Positions 6,152 through 6,249 of a stretch of 6,249 nt of DNA are shown one piece after another. The notes beneath the pieces are model-generated. The model saw only the letters and a list, made by a program, of their open reading frames with translations, was not told the origin of the DNA and searched no databases. This DNA is from an uncultured Dorea sp. (GTDB lineage: Bacteria > Bacillota > Clostridia > Lachnospirales > Lachnospiraceae): assembly GCA_910587575.1 (NCBI GenBank), contig CAJULU010000014.1:1-6249 (forward strand), in the 5' to 3' direction. The position numbers and the translations under genes were made by a program. Each line of letters starts with the position of its first letter. Position 1 is the first letter of the stretch.

Positions 6152-6249
6152 ATGAGAAGAATTTTTATTGTAATTACGCTTATATTTTTGGTTTTTCTAA
6201 TGATTCTTGTTGTTATTAAAAAAAAAAAAAAAAAGGGAGAGACAAAAGA
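6152..6249 (+). CDS. Start of a single-pass membrane protein, cut by the window edge
   Basis: An ATG at 6152-6154, 12 bases after the SEDS stop, opens a frame that stays open to the window end (32 codons). It starts MRR, then has one hydrophobic segment of about 19 residues (IFIVITLIFLVFLMILVVI), then six Lys and GETK. MRR-hydrophobic-KKKKKK carries positive charge on both sides, so topology is unclear: an uncleaved signal anchor fits best, and no lipobox or signal peptidase site is visible. The spacing suggests translation coupled to the SEDS gene, although the ribosome site (GGTGACTAG) is poor. By position it could be the class B PBP that normally partners a SEDS protein, but no catalytic region is inside the window, so this is a guess. 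A run of 17 A (6218-6234) lies in the coding frame. Confidence 0.6.
   Translation, partial: MRRIFIVITLIFLVFLMILVVIKKKKKKGETK
6218..6234 (+). repeat. 17-base poly-A tract inside a reading frame
   Basis: Seventeen consecutive A encode most of a Lys run just after the membrane segment of the last gene. Tracts of this length are prone to slippage in replication and transcription and to sequencing error. Any length change other than a multiple of three would shift the downstream frame. Confidence 0.95.

Noticed and set aside
1..6249. CRISPR array, tRNA or rRNA genes
   Set aside because: No regularly spaced repeats and no cloverleaf-like or rRNA-like sequence were seen on either strand.

Overview
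The window looks like an accessory region of a low-GC Firmicute, most likely a gut-type Clostridium or Lachnospiraceae relative. The support is AT-rich genes with strong AGGAGG-type ribosome sites, intrinsic hairpin/T-run terminators, a divergent SEDS-family polymerase, an AbiH-type phage-defence gene, and several decayed insertion sequences of families common in Clostridia (IS66, IS110). The species cannot be fixed from the sequence.

Layout: (1) 1-580 is the C-terminal third of an IS66 transposase on the + strand. It is broken by one in-frame TGA and closed by a strong intrinsic terminator that overlaps its stop codon. (2) 660-1330 is insertion-sequence debris: an N-terminal IS66 transposase piece on the - strand with an internal TAA, directly beside an IS110 transposase piece on the + strand, then a short unrecognised reading frame. 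(3) 1330-1867 has no gene I can support. (4) 1868-2941, - strand, is an intact AbiH-family gene with a very strong ribosome site. (5) 2960-3900 is mostly non-coding or decayed; 3480-3745 (- strand) holds a frameshifted transposase-like relic. (6) 3890-4216 is a regulatory stretch: a promoter-like site, a long hairpin terminator, then a good sigma-A promoter. (7) 4217-4972 encodes a membrane-anchored protein of unknown function. (8) 5049-6139 is a SEDS (FtsW/RodA/SpoVE) gene split by a frameshift at an (AT)5 tract. (9) 6152 to the end is the start of a membrane protein whose reading frame crosses a run of 17 A.

Inferred relationships: the left half and centre read as an IS graveyard that has carried or captured a single-gene phage-defence locus (AbiH). 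The right half reads as a separate + strand transcription unit: membrane-anchored unknown, SEDS protein, then a single-pass membrane protein. SEDS glycosyltransferases usually work with a class B penicillin-binding protein, so the truncated last gene could be that partner, but only its membrane anchor is visible. Simple-sequence tracts in both of the last two genes raise the possibility of slippage-driven on/off switching; plain decay or sequencing error is the main alternative. I did not find a clearly new multi-gene system. The best leads are the SEDS unit with its two tracts and the short promoter-hairpin unit at 3890-3985.
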